A stretch of DNA of 64,000 bases from Phormidesmis priestleyi BC1401 (GCF_001650195.1 NZ_LXYR01000026.1:1-64000); one strand, 5' to 3'; numbered from the stretch's first letter, positions 1 through 9,933 are shown. The notes: a model not told the origin generated them from the letters alone. A program made the numbers and translations.

Positions 1-80
1 CAAGGCTAGAAACAGAACCAACCAGAGGGGATGGCTTTGACCGCGCTTGCTTCGCGGATCGGGAATCGTTTTTAATTGGT

Positions 81-620
81 CTATGAGGGACATGGACGGC
101 TACTTTTATGATGATTCCAGTCCATCCTCATTTTTCTCTCTAGACCTTGAAACCACCCTGCTTCCCCATATCCATCAAGGGGCTGCCACTCGCTAGAAAG
201 CCGATCGTACAATTGGCGCGCTTTATCGGCTGTAACTTTATTTTGAATCGTCACGTGGGGTCGATAGCCTTGCCGATCTTGTTTACTTAACCAATCATTC
301 TAACCCTGCGCGAGATGGTGCTGCAACTGAATTAAGCCAGGACTCTCGATTTCTATAGCAACGCCTCCACCCAGCGATCGCACTTTGGGAAACCGAATCG
401 GCAACACTGAAGTCCGATCGCAAAGCGTTTGCAGCGTCTCTCGAATGGCGGGTTCTCGATCTCCAGGAAGGGCATGAAAGAGCGTAACGTGAGCAGGCAA
501 AAAGTTTCGTTTGGGTGGAAAGTGCTGCTGACGTAATGGATTGAGAATCTCAAAGGCGATCGAGTCAAGCTTGAGGGTCAAGACTAGGGGATTTGAAATG
601 TTTGGCGATCGAGATGACAA
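81..620 (-). pseudogene. LigT-like 2'-5' RNA ligase (2H phosphoesterase) with an in-frame TAG
   Basis: The first part (620 to 300, TTG start) carries the first 2H motif HVTLFHALPG. A TAG follows at 300-302. The same frame then stays open to the next stop at 81 and carries the second 2H motif, HVTIQNKV, preceded by RQGYRP. 2H phosphoesterases need both HxT motifs in one chain, so the first part alone should be inactive. Spacing and content fit one protein of about 179 residues with a single nonsense codon. I found no ATG start in frame; TTG at 620 is the best candidate. The family acts on 2',3'-cyclic or 2'-5' phosphodiester ends of RNA. It is either a recent pseudogene or read through at low level. 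Confidence 0.7.
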
Positions 621-835
621 AATCCGCGTTCCATAAAACTCAAACCTAACGAACGAAACAAGACAATACTACTTCTTTAGGAAAGATTCTCTCTGCTGTA
701 ATGACTCAAGTATAGAAATTCAGTGATGCTACAACTTCTTCCCATTCTGAACTTATATCCCTAATGTTTAGAGTTGCGTCAATATTCATATTTCTATTTG
801 CGTTATTTTTACCCGTATTAAAAGATGATTCGTCG

Positions 836-930
836 TATAGCCATCGCCACTTTGCTTAGGACATTTTTGGTAGTGTGCTTCGCGTGCTGCCAAAAATGTC
901 CCTGTCCTAACCTATGTGGCGGTAGCTATA
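836..930. repeat. 95-bp hairpin MITE-like element, left copy
   Basis: This copy is the exact reverse complement of 2255-2349 (95 of 95 bases). Inside it, the arms GGACATTTTTGG and GCCAAAAATGTCC form a long hairpin. The ends are TATAGCCATCGCCAC and, inverted, TATAGCTACCGCCAC, so it has terminal inverted repeats bounded by TATA. It encodes no protein, which fits a non-autonomous miniature element. It sits 68 bp beyond the stop codon of the gene at 998-2269. Confidence 0.85.
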
Positions 931-997
931 TATGAAAAATTAGCCCTGATACTATAATCAGAGCTAATGAGAAGAGAGCATTCAATATTGTTAATGT

Positions 998-2269
998 CTA
1001 CTGAGTTCGTGTCGGTAATTGAAAAAACTTCTTGGGTGCAGCTTTCTCAACCACAACTTTTTCTGCTGGCTCCAGAATCAAGTAGCCGTCAACAGCAGAT
1101 GATTCTGGAAGTGCTGTGATTTTCTGTTCAAACTCAGACGGGGTGAGTTCTTGAATCTTTAAGAGTTCATACTGAGCGACGTATCCCTCAAATACTTGGC
1201 TTCTAGCAATCAATTTTCTGATCGATGGAATGACCATTTGCTGCTCTTTTTTCAATCCTACACCGATGTTTTTGTTTAAGCCAGCGCCTCCATTCATCAT
1301 AGGAAGCCAGCTTTTAGCGTACCAAGGCTCGTCCAACTTGCCGCGTAAGTCGTCAATCCACTGGTGACTTTTGGAGTCTTCGTTCGCAAAATCTAACCAC
1401 TCAACCAGTTCAGAGACGGAGACGGAAGCAACGAAATCACTAGCTAAAAATCGTTCTGAGTGTTCTCCAATCAAAATCTCTTTAGCGATACGTTGTCCTT
1501 GTGCTTGCCAAATTTGATTTACCTCTTGAGCTTCATGATGAGCAACCTCTAACATCCCTAGTTCAGCCGTGCAGCGCATCTGAGCGAGTGCAGTCAAAGC
1601 AAAATATTCTTCACACGCCATTGCTGTTTCAATCGTTGTCGCGCTTGCTAACAGTTCTCGATAGCGCATATTGATTTCGGTCAGTGTTTGTCGAGCGTTG
1701 TGCAGAATGATATGGCGATGCTCAGTGGGCGTTTTGTCTAGCTTGAGTAAGGAACCGAGTGCGGCAAATAGTTTGGCACGTTCACTGCTGGCTAGAAACT
1801 GTTGAATCGCTTGAACGTCTTTTTGGATATCTTTGAGCCTGCTGTCAATTGTGTTGAGCTTTTTATTGATGGCAATAAAGCCGACACAACTCACCGCAAG
1901 CCCTAAACCAGACAGTAAAGCAGTGCCTGTAGCAATTTGGAGAACCTGTTGGGTAGTTTGAGAAAGTGCTCCAACTTGAGTAGAGAGCGCCGCAACTTGA
2001 TTAGAGACTTGAGCAATCTGAAGGGTATTAGCTTGAGCAATATCCTTCAACTGAGACATCTGCACACTCGCGACGATGCCAGGAATGAAGTTGAGTCCTG
2101 GAATGAAGTTGAGAAATTGTGACCCCGCTGGAAGTAAGTGGCGCACAATCTGCCCAGCGTTTTCTGTACCACCTGCCCAACGAATGACACCGCCGTAAAT
2201 TTTGTATTGTCCAGCCAATAAACCCGTTATCACATCTGGCGGAATTAGCCGTGCTATAGCTACCGCCAC
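998..2269 (-). CDS. Hypothetical protein with coiled coil and glycine-rich hydrophobic helix; 5' end split by a MITE
   Basis: I do not recognise the family. As now read it has 423 residues, starting at a GTG (2267-2269) inside the repeat element at 2255-2349. Features in order: a short NFIPG tandem duplication (about 53-64), a heptad-rich region with QVSNQVAALSTQVGALSQ (about 70-110), one Gly/Ala-rich hydrophobic stretch (about 112-135), a second helical region, then a charged C-terminal half ending in a Lys/Pro-rich tail. One hydrophobic helix between helical segments recalls alpha-helical pore-forming proteins, but that is only a resemblance. The true start was probably ATG at 2420 (reading MSSRSAAQNLISRG); removing a net 91-bp insertion joins the two parts in frame. 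No Shine-Dalgarno sequence lies before the GTG. Confidence 0.6.
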   Translation of the reverse strand: MAVAIARLIPPDVITGLLAGQYKIYGGVIRWAGGTENAGQIVRHLLPAGSQFLNFIPGLNFIPGIVASVQMSQLKDIAQANTLQIAQVSNQVAALSTQVGALSQTTQQVLQIATGTALLSGLGLAVSCVGFIAINKKLNTIDSRLKDIQKDVQAIQQFLASSERAKLFAALGSLLKLDKTPTEHRHIILHNARQTLTEINMRYRELLASATTIETAMACEEYFALTALAQMRCTAELGMLEVAHHEAQEVNQIWQAQGQRIAKEILIGEHSERFLASDFVASVSVSELVEWLDFANEDSKSHQWIDDLRGKLDEPWYAKSWLPMMNGGAGLNKNIGVGLKKEQQMVIPSIRKLIARSQVFEGYVAQYELLKIQELTPSEFEQKITALPESSAVDGYLILEPAEKVVVEKAAPKKFFQLPTRTQ

Positions 2270-2349
2270 ATAGGTTAGGACAGGGACATTTTTGGCAGCA
2301 CGCGAAGCACACTACCAAAAATGTCCTAAGCAAAGTGGCGATGGCTATA
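2255..2349. repeat. 95-bp hairpin MITE-like element, right copy, inserted in a coding region
   Basis: Exact inverted copy of 836-930. It lies between an open 23-codon segment starting ATG at 2420 and the main frame of the gene ending at 998. If TATA is the target duplication, the net insertion is 91 bp and its removal restores one reading frame (LGS-IARLIPPDVI). The element supplies the GTG from which the remaining frame can start. Confidence 0.85.
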
Positions 2350-2473
2350 CTTCCCAGCCTGGAAATATCATAATCTTGTCCTCGACTAATTAAGTTCTGA
2401 GCAGCACTTCGGCTACTCATAGCACTTAGTGTTCACTGTCGATCGTAATATCTAACCTGCAAAAGTCTGATCA

Positions 2474-2551
2474 TTAGGCGATGTGCAGCTTTAAACTTTA
2501 TCTTTGAAACCCTTAGGCGATGTGCAGCTTTAAACTTTATCTTTGAAACCC
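2474..2551. repeat. Two tandem copies of a 39-bp unit inside a TIR-bounded element
   Basis: The 39-bp unit beginning TTAGGCGATGTGCAGC occurs twice, head to tail, without a mismatch that I can see. The same TAGGCGATGTGCA end recurs inverted at 2631-2644, so 2475-2644 looks like one miniature element whose left end has been duplicated. The same kind of terminus bounds the element at 50441-50616. Confidence 0.75.
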
Positions 2552-2644
2552 TTAATTGATCCTGGAACAAGCATCTTGCCTGTTTCATCCAGGTAAGCGG
2601 GATGCTCACGCCACAAGCACTTTGAAAAAGTTGCACATCGCCTA
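2475..2644. repeat. Miniature element with GCGATGTGCA terminal inverted repeats
   Basis: The left end TAGGCGATGTGCA and right end TGCACATCGCCTA are perfect inverted repeats of 13 bp. No gene of its own is visible. It lies in the gap between the split hypothetical gene and the GDPD stop codon at 2649. Confidence 0.6.
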
Positions 2645-2648
2645 TCTT

Positions 2649-3638
2649 TTAACGCAAACCTCTCTGTTTCAACAGCGTCAGCAGCACATCAGGAAAATCG
2701 GTGATCAGACCATTCACGCCCAGATCGATTAGTCGCTCCATAATAGCGACATCATTTACCGTCCACGGAATGACTGGAAACCCTGCCTGCTGAATCTCTT
2801 GAGTTGATTGAATAAAATCTTTTGAGTTGGGCAACAGCGTCTCAAAGTTGGGAGAGTAACGATCGATAAACTCTGCATTTTTGAGCAACTCTGCAATGTT
2901 GCCGCGATAGCGCCTAAAGTCTAACCCCGCTAAAAATGGAGAAGCGATTCCCGCTTGAGACAGCAACGTGCCAGGTTTACCACGCTTTTGTCTCACCAAT
3001 GCCGCCGTTTGAATCTGAGAATCTATCTTCTTAACTGCCAGCAGCACCCGCCAGTCAAACGACTGAATCGTGACCCGATCGAAGATCCCATAATCACGTA
3101 CCAGATTCACAACACATCGGGCAAACAGATCTGGGCTAAACGTGTCTCGCGATCGCAGAGGGCTGACCTTACACTCGATCGTATAGCGCACCTGCGACTC
3201 TGGAAAGTGCTGCATCTGATAGTCAAACACTTGAGCCAGCGAGGGCATTTTTTCACCTGGCACAAGCTGCTGATTAGGAAACTTCACCGGATCAGGGTTG
3301 AGTGAGCCACAGTCAAAACGCTGTACATCTTCTAAAGTCAGCTTGCGAATTAACAGCCGGGGATAGCGCCGCACAGATTTGCCGTTTGGATGTAGACAAA
3401 GCGCTGGAGAAATTTTTGAGTCGTGGCTGACGACCAACGCTCTATCTGCCGTCATGCCCACATCTAGCTCTAACGAATCGACTCCTAAGCTCAATGCCAG
3501 ACGAAAGGCAGACAGGGTGTTTTCGGGTAACAGTCCGCGTGCGCCTCGATGCCCGATCGCTTCAAAGTTCCAATCGGGTGTCTCAATCGGCTGACTCACA
3601 CTGCTGTCGATGAGCGATCGCGTTGTCTGAATGACCAT
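2649..3638 (-). CDS. Glycerophosphodiester phosphodiesterase
   Basis: Hydrolyses glycerophosphodiesters to glycerol-3-phosphate and an alcohol. The protein has the GDPD signature HRGARGLLPENT near the N-terminus, then LELDVGMTADRALVVSHD with metal-binding acids and His, and the C-terminal VNGLITDFPDVLL strand. The frame is open to 3713, but ATG at 3638 is preceded by AGGAGGAG at good spacing, giving 329 residues. I see no signal peptide, so it is probably cytoplasmic. A second GDPD domain occurs in the interrupted polyprotein at 20825-24121. Confidence 0.88.
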   Translation of the reverse strand: MVIQTTRSLIDSSVSQPIETPDWNFEAIGHRGARGLLPENTLSAFRLALSLGVDSLELDVGMTADRALVVSHDSKISPALCLHPNGKSVRRYPRLLIRKLTLEDVQRFDCGSLNPDPVKFPNQQLVPGEKMPSLAQVFDYQMQHFPESQVRYTIECKVSPLRSRDTFSPDLFARCVVNLVRDYGIFDRVTIQSFDWRVLLAVKKIDSQIQTAALVRQKRGKPGTLLSQAGIASPFLAGLDFRRYRGNIAELLKNAEFIDRYSPNFETLLPNSKDFIQSTQEIQQAGFPVIPWTVNDVAIMERLIDLGVNGLITDFPDVLLTLLKQRGLR

Positions 3639-4068
3639 CTGACTCCTCCTCCGTTGTGTTTCCAGACTACCCAAGAAAGGTGAACTCTGTGTTAAGCCTT
3701 TGAAGCAAATCACAGATTAGATGGAGTGAACCCCCTCTGTAGTGATCTGCACTACATCAATAGGTTGAGGGAAGCTTCTCTTTCTTAAGAGAGAGTTATT
3801 CAATCGGGAGGAATGGAAAGATAGATCGCGGCATTGAAATTTACGCAATCTTCAGCAGGACTTAACCACGCTACTCAGTTGGGTGGCTATGATCACTGGT
3901 GAACGGTTACGCAAACTGGGCGATCGCGCTTGTTTAAGTGTTAAGCTGCGACCTTTTCTCAAACAGCCAATCGCTGTGAAGTCCGTCATGGTTCTTGTTA
4001 CGCACTCGGCTAAAAATGGGCACTTTCAGAAAGCTTCCAACGTTTACTCTTCCTCACACTAAGTCAAC
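3639..4068. other. Intergenic region with no convincing gene
   Basis: This 430-bp gap separates the GDPD (leftward) from a small rightward gene and should hold both promoters. An ATG frame at 3889-4062 (57 codons) is open, but its composition looks non-coding and it lacks a ribosome binding site, so I do not call it. Confidence 0.4.
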
Positions 4069-4233
4069 ATGAGCAAAAAAACTGAAATTCAGTTCCCGGA
4101 GCGTTTGCCGGAAACCCTCACAACTCTTGAGTCTTTGTCTGGTTCTTACGATCGTTCGTTTAACTTTGAGCAATGGGCACAGCAAGTCAGACCGCAGCTA
4201 CTGGCGGCGCTTAACAAACGCGGGGCAAAATAA
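4069..4233 (+). CDS. Small hypothetical protein (54 aa)
   Basis: An ATG frame beginning MSKKTEIQFPERLP encodes a soluble, helix-rich protein of 54 residues with RSFNFEQWAQQVRPQLLAAL near the C-terminus. Codon choice is like neighbouring genes, and the sequence looks protein-like, with an amphipathic C-terminal helix. There is no clear Shine-Dalgarno sequence. Function unknown. It is convergent with dnaE, whose stop codon lies 86 bp downstream. Confidence 0.55.
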   Translation: MSKKTEIQFPERLPETLTTLESLSGSYDRSFNFEQWAQQVRPQLLAALNKRGAK

Positions 4234-4318
4234 GGGAATTTCAGCCCAACGAAGTAACGACGAGCTTCGACTGCATTCAGTCCTCGACGTTTAGCCAAGG
4301 AGGTAAGCGCAGTCGAAA

Positions 4319-7300
4319 CTAGCCATTGACTAGGGCTGACACCCTTGCCCGAAATCCTCCCTTGGTCAGGGCAGTAACGGTTGCCTGTTCATCGTGCACT
4401 CGAAACTTTTGCCCAAACCGGACGAAGTGACGGCGATTGTGAGCACTGACGATCGCCACTACCGGGATTTTTGCGCTGTGGTCTTCGCCTCGCTGCTCCT
4501 GCAAAATCTGCCGCAGTCGATATTGTTCTTGACTGTCGTTCGCCGCACTGGGTTCGAGTTCGACCATCACCATCCGAACCGTCTCGATCGATTCTGCATC
4601 GTCGATGATGAATTGCACTTGGTCATCGCGGCGATCGACTTTGCCCCACACCATCAAACGGGCATCGGGGACGATCAGATCGCCAATGCGCTCAAATGAT
4701 TTGGGAAAGACGACAGCTTCTGAGTGCCCGGTCAGGTCTTCGATCGTGATGATTGCCATGCGATCGCCCTTTTTAGTCGTAACGGCTTTAACCGCAGTGA
4801 GCATAACGATCGCGCTAATGCTGTCTCCTTCTTGGCGATCGCCCAGATCACTCAAGCTGATGGGCGCAAGCATCTTTGCCGACTCCTGCAACTGTTTGAG
4901 CGGGTGGTCAGAAATATAGAACCCCAGGACTTCTTTCTCTAATCGCAGTTTCTCTTGCTGCTGAAAGTCGGGCACTTTCGGCGCTTTGGGTGCTGTCTCA
5001 AAGCTCGACTGCTGACTTGCACCGCCGCCCATCAAGTCGAACAAATTGCCCTGACCGCTGACCCGATCTTTGGCGCGAGATTGTGCCCAATCCATGACCA
5101 GTTCTAGGTCTTGGATCAACTGATTGCGGTTTGGATCAACGGTGTCAAAGGCTCCGCAATAGATTAAAGATTCTAAGGCTCGACGGTTAATCGCGCGGGA
5201 GTCTATGCGATCGCACAAGTCTGCCAAGGATTTGAATTCACCTTTTTCTTCTCTAGAGACAAGGAGGGCTTCGACTGCGCTTTGTCCCACGTTTCGCACG
5301 GCGTTTAAGCCAAACAAAATACTTTCTCCGGTGGGCGTAAAGTCTACACCAGAGCGATTAATGTCAGGCGACTGCACCTGAATATTCATGCTGACGCAAG
5401 TGGCAATATATTTCTGGACTTTATCTTGATCGCCACTGTTTGCAGTGATCAATGCCGCCATATATTCGACAGGATAATTTGCTTTTAGATAAGCTGTTTG
5501 ATAAGTGACATATCCATAAGCAGTCGAGTGAGATTTGTTGAAACAATATTCGGCAAATTGCACCATTTGCTCAAACAAAGCATCCGCAATTTTGGGCGCA
5601 ACTGCGTTTTTCCCGGCACCCTCCACGAACATTTCGCGGTGCTTTTCCATCTCAGATTTTTTCTTTTTACCCATTGCCCGACGCAGCAGATCCGCCTGAC
5701 CGAGCGAATAGCCTGCCATATCTTGAGCAATCTTCATGATTTGCTCTTGATAAACCATGATTCCATAGGTTTCGTTGAGAATCGGTTTGAGAATGTCGTG
5801 GGCATACTCGATCGCTTCTCGCCCGTGTTTGCGGTTGATAAACTTGGGAATCAGCCCTGCATCAAGGGGACCCGGACGATAAAGGGCAAGCACTGACGAA
5901 ATATCTTCAATGCCTGACGGTTTGAGTTCGCGGACGATTTGCCGCATTCCCGACGACTCAAGCTGAAACACGCCTTCTAACTCGCCTCGTGCCAGAAGCT
6001 GATAGACGGCGGGGTCTTCGAGCGATAGATTGTCGAGGTCGATCGTCACATGGCGGGTCTGCTCAACCAACTCCACCGTTTTTTGGATCATCGTCAGGTT
6101 TTTGAGTCCCAAAAAGTCCATTTTGAGCAGACCCAGGGTTTCGATGTCCTCCATGTAGTATTGGGTGAAAACGGCTCCGTCGGCGTTGCGTTGTAGCGGC
6201 ACAATTTCGTCGAGCGGATCGGATGAAATCACGATTCCGGCAGCGTGGATGCCCACACTTTTGTTGGTGCCTTCAATTCCGATCGCCGTATCTAACCAGT
6301 GCCGCACTTTCGGATCTTTGTCATATTTCTCTTTGAAGTCTGGCGCAGGCGTTTTGTCAGAAATCATCACCTCTAACTTGACGGGCTTACCTCGAATCAC
6401 GGGGATTAGTTTTGCCATGCGATCGGCATCCCCGTAGGGCACATCCAGCACTCGCGCGGTGTCTTTGAGAACCGCTTTAGAAGTCATGCGGTTGTAGGTG
6501 ATGATCTGCGCGACGCGCTCAGTCCCATATTTTTGGGTGACATATTGAATGACTTCATCTCGGCGATCGATGCAAAAGTCGGTGTCAATATCTGGCATTG
6601 TATTCCGTTCGGGGTTGAGAAACCGCTCGAACAGCAAGCCGTGATGTACCGGATCGATATTGGTGATTCCAAGGGCATACGCCACCAGTGATCCGGCTGC
6701 CGATCCCCGCCCCGGACCGACAGGGATGCCGTGATCTCTGGCATATTTGATGTAGTCCCACACGACTAGAAAGTAAGTCGCGAACCCCATCTGCTGCATC
6801 ATTTCAAGTTCATAAACCAGACGATCTTGATAGACCTGGTTAACCTCGGCGCGAGACTGACATTTCAGTCGCTTAAACAGTCCTTCCCAGGTGATTTTCT
6901 CTAGATAAGCATCGTGGGTCTGACCTGCTGGGACAGGATAGTTGGGAATCCGTGGCTCATCGAAAAGTTTGTATTCCTCGATTTTGTTGGCAACCTCGAC
7001 GGTAGTGACGATCGCTTCTTCGATCACGTCATCGGGCAAGTGGTCGCGAAACAACATCCGCATTTCGTCGGCTGATTTGAGATATTCGGTGCCGCTATAT
7101 CTCAGCCGTTTGTCTTCTGAGATCAGCTTGCCCGTCTGAATGCACAGCAGCGCATCGTGCGCCTCTACGTCATAGCAAGAAATATAGTGAGAGTCGTTCG
7201 TCGCAATAATTTTAATGTCTAGCTCACGGGAAATCTTGACGACTTCAACGTTGACGATCCGATCTTCGGGTGAGCCGTGATCTTGAATTTCTAAATAATA

Positions 7301-7807
7301 GTCATCGCCAAATAGATCTTGATACCACTTGGCGACGCGACGAGCGATTTCGGGCTTGCCTTGCAAAATCGCTTGCGGCACCTCACCGCCAAGGCAGGCA
7401 CTCGTAACGATTAAGCCTTCGTGATATTGCTCTAATAAATCTTTGCTGATGCACGGGCGAGAGAAAATTCCTTTTCCCTGGACTCCTTTGAGATGGGAAA
7501 TCGTGGTGATTTTGACTAAGTTTTTATAGCCTTGAGTATTTTTTGCCAGAACGACCTGATGGTAGCGAGGGCGGCGTTCTTGCTTGGTGATATCGCCGTT
7601 GATCACATACATTTCATTGCCGATGATCGGCGTAATCTTGCCTTTGCAGACCTTCATTAGCTCGATCGCGCCATACATTACGCCGTGATCGGTGAGGGCG
7701 ATCGCGGGCATTCCCAGTTCTATTGCTCGATCGACCAGTTTAGGTAACTGGCTGGCACCATCAAGCAAGCTGTAGTCGCTATGAATATGTAGACCAACAA
7801 AAGACAT
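4319..7807 (-). CDS. dnaE: DNA polymerase III alpha subunit, contiguous and without intein
   Basis: Replicative polymerase catalytic subunit, 1162 residues, normal family length. The N-terminal PHP domain starts [11 protein letters not shown]. The polymerase carboxylates are in PDIDTDF (D406, D408 by position), followed by [11 protein letters not shown] and the helix-hairpin-helix region. An OB domain ([17 protein letters not shown]) lies near the C-terminus. In many cyanobacteria dnaE is split into two genes by a trans-splicing intein placed just before the conserved CFNKSHS motif. Here that motif is uninterrupted (C755, codon 5543-5545), so the gene is the unsplit form. Start ATG at 7807. 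Confidence 0.97.
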   Translation of the reverse strand: MSFVGLHIHSDYSLLDGASQLPKLVDRAIELGMPAIALTDHGVMYGAIELMKVCKGKITPIIGNEMYVINGDITKQERRPRYHQVVLAKNTQGYKNLVKITTISHLKGVQGKGIFSRPCISKDLLEQYHEGLIVTSACLGGEVPQAILQGKPEIARRVAKWYQDLFGDDYYLEIQDHGSPEDRIVNVEVVKISRELDIKIIATNDSHYISCYDVEAHDALLCIQTGKLISEDKRLRYSGTEYLKSADEMRMLFRDHLPDDVIEEAIVTTVEVANKIEEYKLFDEPRIPNYPVPAGQTHDAYLEKITWEGLFKRLKCQSRAEVNQVYQDRLVYELEMMQQMGFATYFLVVWDYIKYARDHGIPVGPGRGSAAGSLVAYALGITNIDPVHHGLLFERFLNPERNTMPDIDTDFCIDRRDEVIQYVTQKYGTERVAQIITYNRMTSKAVLKDTARVLDVPYGDADRMAKLIPVIRGKPVKLEVMISDKTPAPDFKEKYDKDPKVRHWLDTAIGIEGTNKSVGIHAAGIVISSDPLDEIVPLQRNADGAVFTQYYMEDIETLGLLKMDFLGLKNLTMIQKTVELVEQTRHVTIDLDNLSLEDPAVYQLLARGELEGVFQLESSGMRQIVRELKPSGIEDISSVLALYRPGPLDAGLIPKFINRKHGREAIEYAHDILKPILNETYGIMVYQEQIMKIAQDMAGYSLGQADLLRRAMGKKKKSEMEKHREMFVEGAGKNAVAPKIADALFEQMVQFAEYCFNKSHSTAYGYVTYQTAYLKANYPVEYMAALITANSGDQDKVQKYIATCVSMNIQVQSPDINRSGVDFTPTGESILFGLNAVRNVGQSAVEALLVSREEKGEFKSLADLCDRIDSRAINRRALESLIYCGAFDTVDPNRNQLIQDLELVMDWAQSRAKDRVSGQGNLFDLMGGGASQQSSFETAPKAPKVPDFQQQEKLRLEKEVLGFYISDHPLKQLQESAKMLAPISLSDLGDRQEGDSISAIVMLTAVKAVTTKKGDRMAIITIEDLTGHSEAVVFPKSFERIGDLIVPDARLMVWGKVDRRDDQVQFIIDDAESIETVRMVMVELEPSAANDSQEQYRLRQILQEQRGEDHSAKIPVVAIVSAHNRRHFVRFGQKFRVHDEQATVTALTKGGFRARVSALVNG

Positions 7808-8095
7808 AACTGCTCAAACCACACAACGGAATGAGATTAGAGTAACCGATCGTAGACGCTATGGATAACATTTTTTTGAGTCGCTGACCCTATATGTGGA
7901 GTCAATGCCACTTGAAGACGTAAATCTGAGATTTCTCTCCAGTCCTACGCCTTCCGCAAAAATAGCTTAGTACCAATGTATCAAACTTATGCAGAAAAGA
8001 GGTGATTTTGTACTATCTTTTCCCATGAGAAATCTCCCAGTTTTTTCAAGAAACCGAGAGTCAGATCGCGTTGAGTGTGGGAAATAATTTGCTGA
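7808..8095. other. Intergenic region upstream of dnaE
   Basis: About 290 bp between the start of dnaE and the stop of the SLH-domain gene, both leftward. It should hold the dnaE promoter. I see no open frame of convincing quality, no strong terminator and no repeat. Confidence 0.4.
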
Positions 8096-9022
8096 CTACT
8101 TCTGAATTTGCTTGACCTTTCCTTGTTTTGCCAACGCCTCATAGACCAAGGCAGCGGCATCTGCGCGGGTTGCGCTCCGATTAGGGTTCAATTTGTTTGA
8201 GTCGGGATAATTGGTCACTAACCCAGACTCGATCGCCGCTGCAACCTTATCAACTGCCCACTTTGGCACTTCTTGAGCATCGGCATATTTGCCCACTACT
8301 TGCTCAGGATTTGCTGGGGTAGGGAGATTTAACCCGGTGATCAGCGCCACTTGAAGTTGAGAAAGCAGAATCGGCTGATCGGGACGAAACACCTCGCCAG
8401 GGTAGCCGTTCATAAATCCAGTTTGAACGGATTTCTCGATCGCTGCATTTGCCCAATAAGTCGGGGCAATATCTTCAAACTGCAACGAGGGTTGGGTCGG
8501 AGCTTGATCAAAAGCTTTACTGACAATTCCGGCAAACTCGGCGCGAGTGACAGGCTTGTCAGGCTGAAACGTCCCGCCCGGAAAGCCCCCTAGAACGCCG
8601 CGCTGGGTCAAGGCTATGATGTAAGGAGCCGCCCAATAAGTCGGTGGCACATCTGAGAATGCAATCACTTCTGGAGATGGCGCAGGAGTCGAAAAGGGTT
8701 GAGCAGGGAGAGGCACCGGGACCACAGAAATCACCGGATCAGAAGTGAAACCTTCAGGAGACGGAGATAGCGTTGCTTGCGGAGCCGGAACCGCCGTAAT
8801 CGAAGAGTTTACTCTAGGCGCGATCGTCGTCAGTGGACTGGGCACGGGAGCGGGTCGAGGAATTAACCCTCCAGACATTGAGGAGAGATCAAATCCAGAA
8901 TCTGATTGTCCGATCGCCCAAAAGAAAATGGTGCCAATGCTGCCGAACGCTACCAGGATGGCAATTAATTCGTCAGTGTCGAGCTTTTTACGAGAAGGAG
9001 GCGGTTCAGGTGAGGCAGTCAT
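8096..9022 (-). CDS. SLH-domain membrane-anchored protein
   Basis: 308 residues. A short cytoplasmic N-terminus (MTASPEPPPSRKK) precedes one transmembrane helix (about 19-38, AILVAFGSIGTIFFWAI). A Pro/Ser/Thr-rich linker (about 50-120) follows, then three SLH-like repeats with DVPPTYWAAPYI, GGFPGGTFQPDKPVTRAEFA, GYPGEVFRPDQPI and NPNRSATRADAAALVYEAL. SLH domains bind cell-wall polymers, so the protein probably links the inner membrane to peptidoglycan. This layout is frequent in cyanobacteria. Start ATG at 9022. It is a single gene with no operon partner visible. Confidence 0.85.
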   Translation of the reverse strand: MTASPEPPPSRKKLDTDELIAILVAFGSIGTIFFWAIGQSDSGFDLSSMSGGLIPRPAPVPSPLTTIAPRVNSSITAVPAPQATLSPSPEGFTSDPVISVVPVPLPAQPFSTPAPSPEVIAFSDVPPTYWAAPYIIALTQRGVLGGFPGGTFQPDKPVTRAEFAGIVSKAFDQAPTQPSLQFEDIAPTYWANAAIEKSVQTGFMNGYPGEVFRPDQPILLSQLQVALITGLNLPTPANPEQVVGKYADAQEVPKWAVDKVAAAIESGLVTNYPDSNKLNPNRSATRADAAALVYEALAKQGKVKQIQK

Positions 9023-9090
9023 ATTAAATTACGACACTTTAAAGAATTCTTTGTCCAAATCCTAAGTCAAATCCCTGAGAAGCGATAGAG

Positions 9091-9243
9091 CTATCCCAAA
9101 TCTTTGAGCAATTTTGTGATATTTCTCGATCGATCGACCTCTAGCTTGCGGCTGATAGCAAGGTGACACGCCAAAAGCTGTAATCGGGAAGTAGCAATCA
9201 AGACACTTTTAACGGGTGGCTGCTCATAGATTTCCTTGAGCAT
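9091..9243 (-). CDS. Possible small ORF (50 aa)
   Basis: An ATG frame of 50 residues begins MLKEIYEQPPVK, continues through SRLQLLACHLAISRKL and ends KLLKDLG. The first nine residues resemble a GlmS segment, but the rest does not. There is no ribosome binding site. The surrounding 9023-9454 gap otherwise holds only promoter sequence. It may be a small unannotated protein or chance. Confidence 0.25.
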   Translation of the reverse strand: MLKEIYEQPPVKSVLIATSRLQLLACHLAISRKLEVDRSRNITKLLKDLG

Positions 9244-9454
9244 GAAGGATGAAAATCTCTGCTTAGAGTCAATCTCTGGCTTTACGATCGTTCATTCATC
9301 ACGATTTCACCCACCAGCTTAGCGAAAAAAATCTACACGCCATCGCGCTCAAGCCGATTGCCTCACCCCCGCCTTGGTAGAGAAACCCATAGAATATTAA
9401 GTGTATCTGTAATTTTTTACCTTATCATTAACTGGGTTCTCACCCTCGTGTTGA

Positions 9455-9865
9455 ATGACTTCCACCACTTCTCACTCTCACTCATCTATTCGCTACGCTC
9501 AAAAAACGCTCGATCGGGCAGAGCGAGCCGTTCGATGTGCGCCTTTTCGAGTAAAGCTTTATGCCACAATGGTGACGCAAAGTGTTCCACTTTTAGCCGT
9601 TGTGGGCACGACGGGGATACGTCATCAATATAGTAAGCGTTCAGTCACAGAATTAATTGCCGAAAGTGAGTTGCTGTGGCTGATTCAAGTTGGGCTTCTC
9701 AGGCGAGAAGTCGATGGTCAAGGTCTCACCGACAGCTTTCGCCTCACGCCGCTCGGTCGGCAACTCGTTGCCCGATGGCACAACTCAGGACGCGTTGAGC
9801 TAAAGCCCAGTTGGAGCGATCGCTTCTACAACATTTTGAGTCGCTGGTTTCGACTGCCCTTCTAG
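9455..9865 (+). CDS. Conserved cyanobacterial hypothetical protein (Npun_F0494-like)
   Basis: 136 residues. It has a basic N-terminal segment (RYAQKTLDRAERAVRCAPF), then a helical stretch with SVTELIAESELLWLIQVGLLRREVDGQGLTDSFRLTPLG that looks like a winged-helix DNA-binding fold. No catalytic motif is visible. From memory it resembles the cyanobacterial family named after Npun_F0494; I cannot verify that here. It lies just upstream of cobQ in the same direction (68-bp gap), so co-transcription is possible. Confidence 0.7.
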   Translation: MTSTTSHSHSSIRYAQKTLDRAERAVRCAPFRVKLYATMVTQSVPLLAVVGTTGIRHQYSKRSVTELIAESELLWLIQVGLLRREVDGQGLTDSFRLTPLGRQLVARWHNSGRVELKPSWSDRFYNILSRWFRLPF

Positions 9866-9933
9866 AAATCACCCTCTACCCGGAGTTTACACGTTATGCT
9901 GCTCTGCCCCTCTAGCCGTCTTGGAGGTATTTG

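Noticed and set aside
2028-2420. A 130-residue leftward frame as a separate gene
   Set aside because: It reads through the hairpin element and then runs out of frame inside the larger gene; only its first 23 codons look real, as the original 5' end of that gene.
3889-4062. A 57-codon ATG frame before the small gene at 4069
   Set aside because: No ribosome binding site and no protein-like pattern; probably chance.
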